Source: Methylococcaceae bacterium NSP1-2 (GTDB taxonomy: Bacteria > Pseudomonadota > Gammaproteobacteria > Methylococcales > Methylomonadaceae). Taken from it: 6,963 nucleotides of DNA. The translations under genes and the position numbers were made by a program. The stretch covers positions 1 to 6,963 of the forward strand of contig NQJH01000090.1 of NCBI GenBank assembly GCA_002256685.1, written 5' to 3'. Positions within the stretch are counted from its first letter, which is position 1; each line of letters opens with the position of its first letter. A model generated the notes under the pieces. That model saw only the letters and a list, made by a program, of their open reading frames with translations. It had not been told where the DNA came from and made no database searches. Of the stretch, positions 6,552 through 6,963 are shown one piece after another.

Positions 6552-6963
6552 ATGAAACAAACCCGCCGCCAATTTCTTTTCAGCCTTGCTACCTTCAGTG
6601 GTGCGGGTCTTGGACATGCTACCTATCCATCCTTGATTCAGCGCGCCCTAGCTATCAAAGCCAAGTACCGCACTGGGACTATTCAGGATGTGGAGCATAT
6701 TGTTATCCTGACACAGGAAAACCGTTCTTTTGACCATTACTTCGGCACGCTGAACGGTGTCAGAGGCTTTGCCGATCCCTTTCCTATTCCCGTCGCCGAC
6801 AAAGACAGCATAGAAAGCAAAAATATTTGGCATCAGCCAAATCATACGCCGAATAGCCCGATTAAGGTCGTCGGATCTTTTCACCTCAACACGACCCAGC
6901 AGTTTGAAGCCATGCGTGTGGAAGGTACACCGCATACATGGAACAATGCGCAACAAGCATGGA
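6552..6963 (+). CDS. Tat-exported phospholipase C, phosphocholine-specific type (PlcN/PlcH-like phosphoesterase), N-terminal part only
   Basis: This gene encodes a secreted phosphoesterase that cleaves the phospho-headgroup from phospholipids. Only the first 137 residues are in the window, against roughly 690-730 for the family. The N-terminus has a twin-arginine motif (TRRQFLF, Arg5-Arg6), a moderately hydrophobic stretch at about 8-29, and a plausible cleavage after ALA at residue 34. The mature start shows DVEHIVILTQENRSFDHYFGTLNGVRGFADP (46-76), the signature of the phosphoesterase family that includes PlcN and AcpA. Glu56 and Asn57 lie in its metal-site region. The twin-arginine motif sits directly after the ATG, which fixes the start even though the Shine-Dalgarno is poor. 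Codon use looks like that of the neighbours. The PHO-box-like array upstream suggests phosphate-starvation control. Haemolytic and non-haemolytic subtypes cannot be separated from this fragment. Confidence 0.92.
   Translation, partial: MKQTRRQFLFSLATFSGAGLGHATYPSLIQRALAIKAKYRTGTIQDVEHIVILTQENRSFDHYFGTLNGVRGFADPFPIPVADKDSIESKNIWHQPNHTPNSPIKVVGSFHLNTTQQFEAMRVEGTPHTWNNAQQAW

Noticed and set aside
6494..6733. Plus-strand open frame starting within the PHO-like array and running into the phospholipase gene
   Set aside because: It overlaps the phospholipase reading frame, which has a clear Tat signal and family signature. The protein has no recognisable features.
6648..6956. Minus-strand open frame of 102 codons opposite the phospholipase
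   Set aside because: It is antisense to the conserved QENRSFDHYFG region, with no family resemblance and no credible ribosome-binding site.

Overview
The window reads as ordinary chromosomal DNA of a Gram-negative bacterium, most likely a gammaproteobacterium of moderate GC content. The evidence is a complete inner-membrane/periplasm/outer-membrane efflux set, two lipoprotein signal peptides, a Tat-exported phospholipase and a Pho-box-like promoter. The genus cannot be resolved from this sequence alone.

Layout. Positions 1-5508 hold a minus-strand operon read right to left. It begins with a periplasmic adaptor lipoprotein (5508-4339), continues with an AcrB/MexF-type RND pump (4332-1165), and ends with an outer-membrane factor lipoprotein (from 1168), whose C-terminus lies beyond the left edge. 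Gene spacing is very tight: 6 nt between adaptor and pump, and an ATGA overlap between pump and outer-membrane channel. The 108-nt AT-rich gap 5509-5616 is a divergent regulatory region. To its right lies a plus-strand TetR/AcrR-type regulator (5617-6240), closed by a clear intrinsic terminator (6259-6284). The regulator is placed to control both itself and the pump operon, as in the acrR/acrAB layout.

Positions 6241-6551 carry no convincing gene but are rich in signals. After the terminator comes a nested inverted-repeat element (about 6330-6405). Next is a run of four PHO-box-like half-sites at exact 11-bp spacing (6467-6506), followed 10 nt later by a candidate -10 box. These lead into the 5' end of a Tat-secreted phosphoesterase of the PlcN/PlcH phospholipase C family (6552 to the right edge).

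How the genes work together. The adaptor, pump and channel should assemble into one proton-driven tripartite drug or metabolite exporter under the divergent TetR repressor. The phospholipase appears to be a separate unit, probably induced by phosphate starvation through PhoB. I found no novel multi-gene system. The two most interesting items are the phased PHO-box array and the nested palindromic element, both in the intergenic region 6330-6506.
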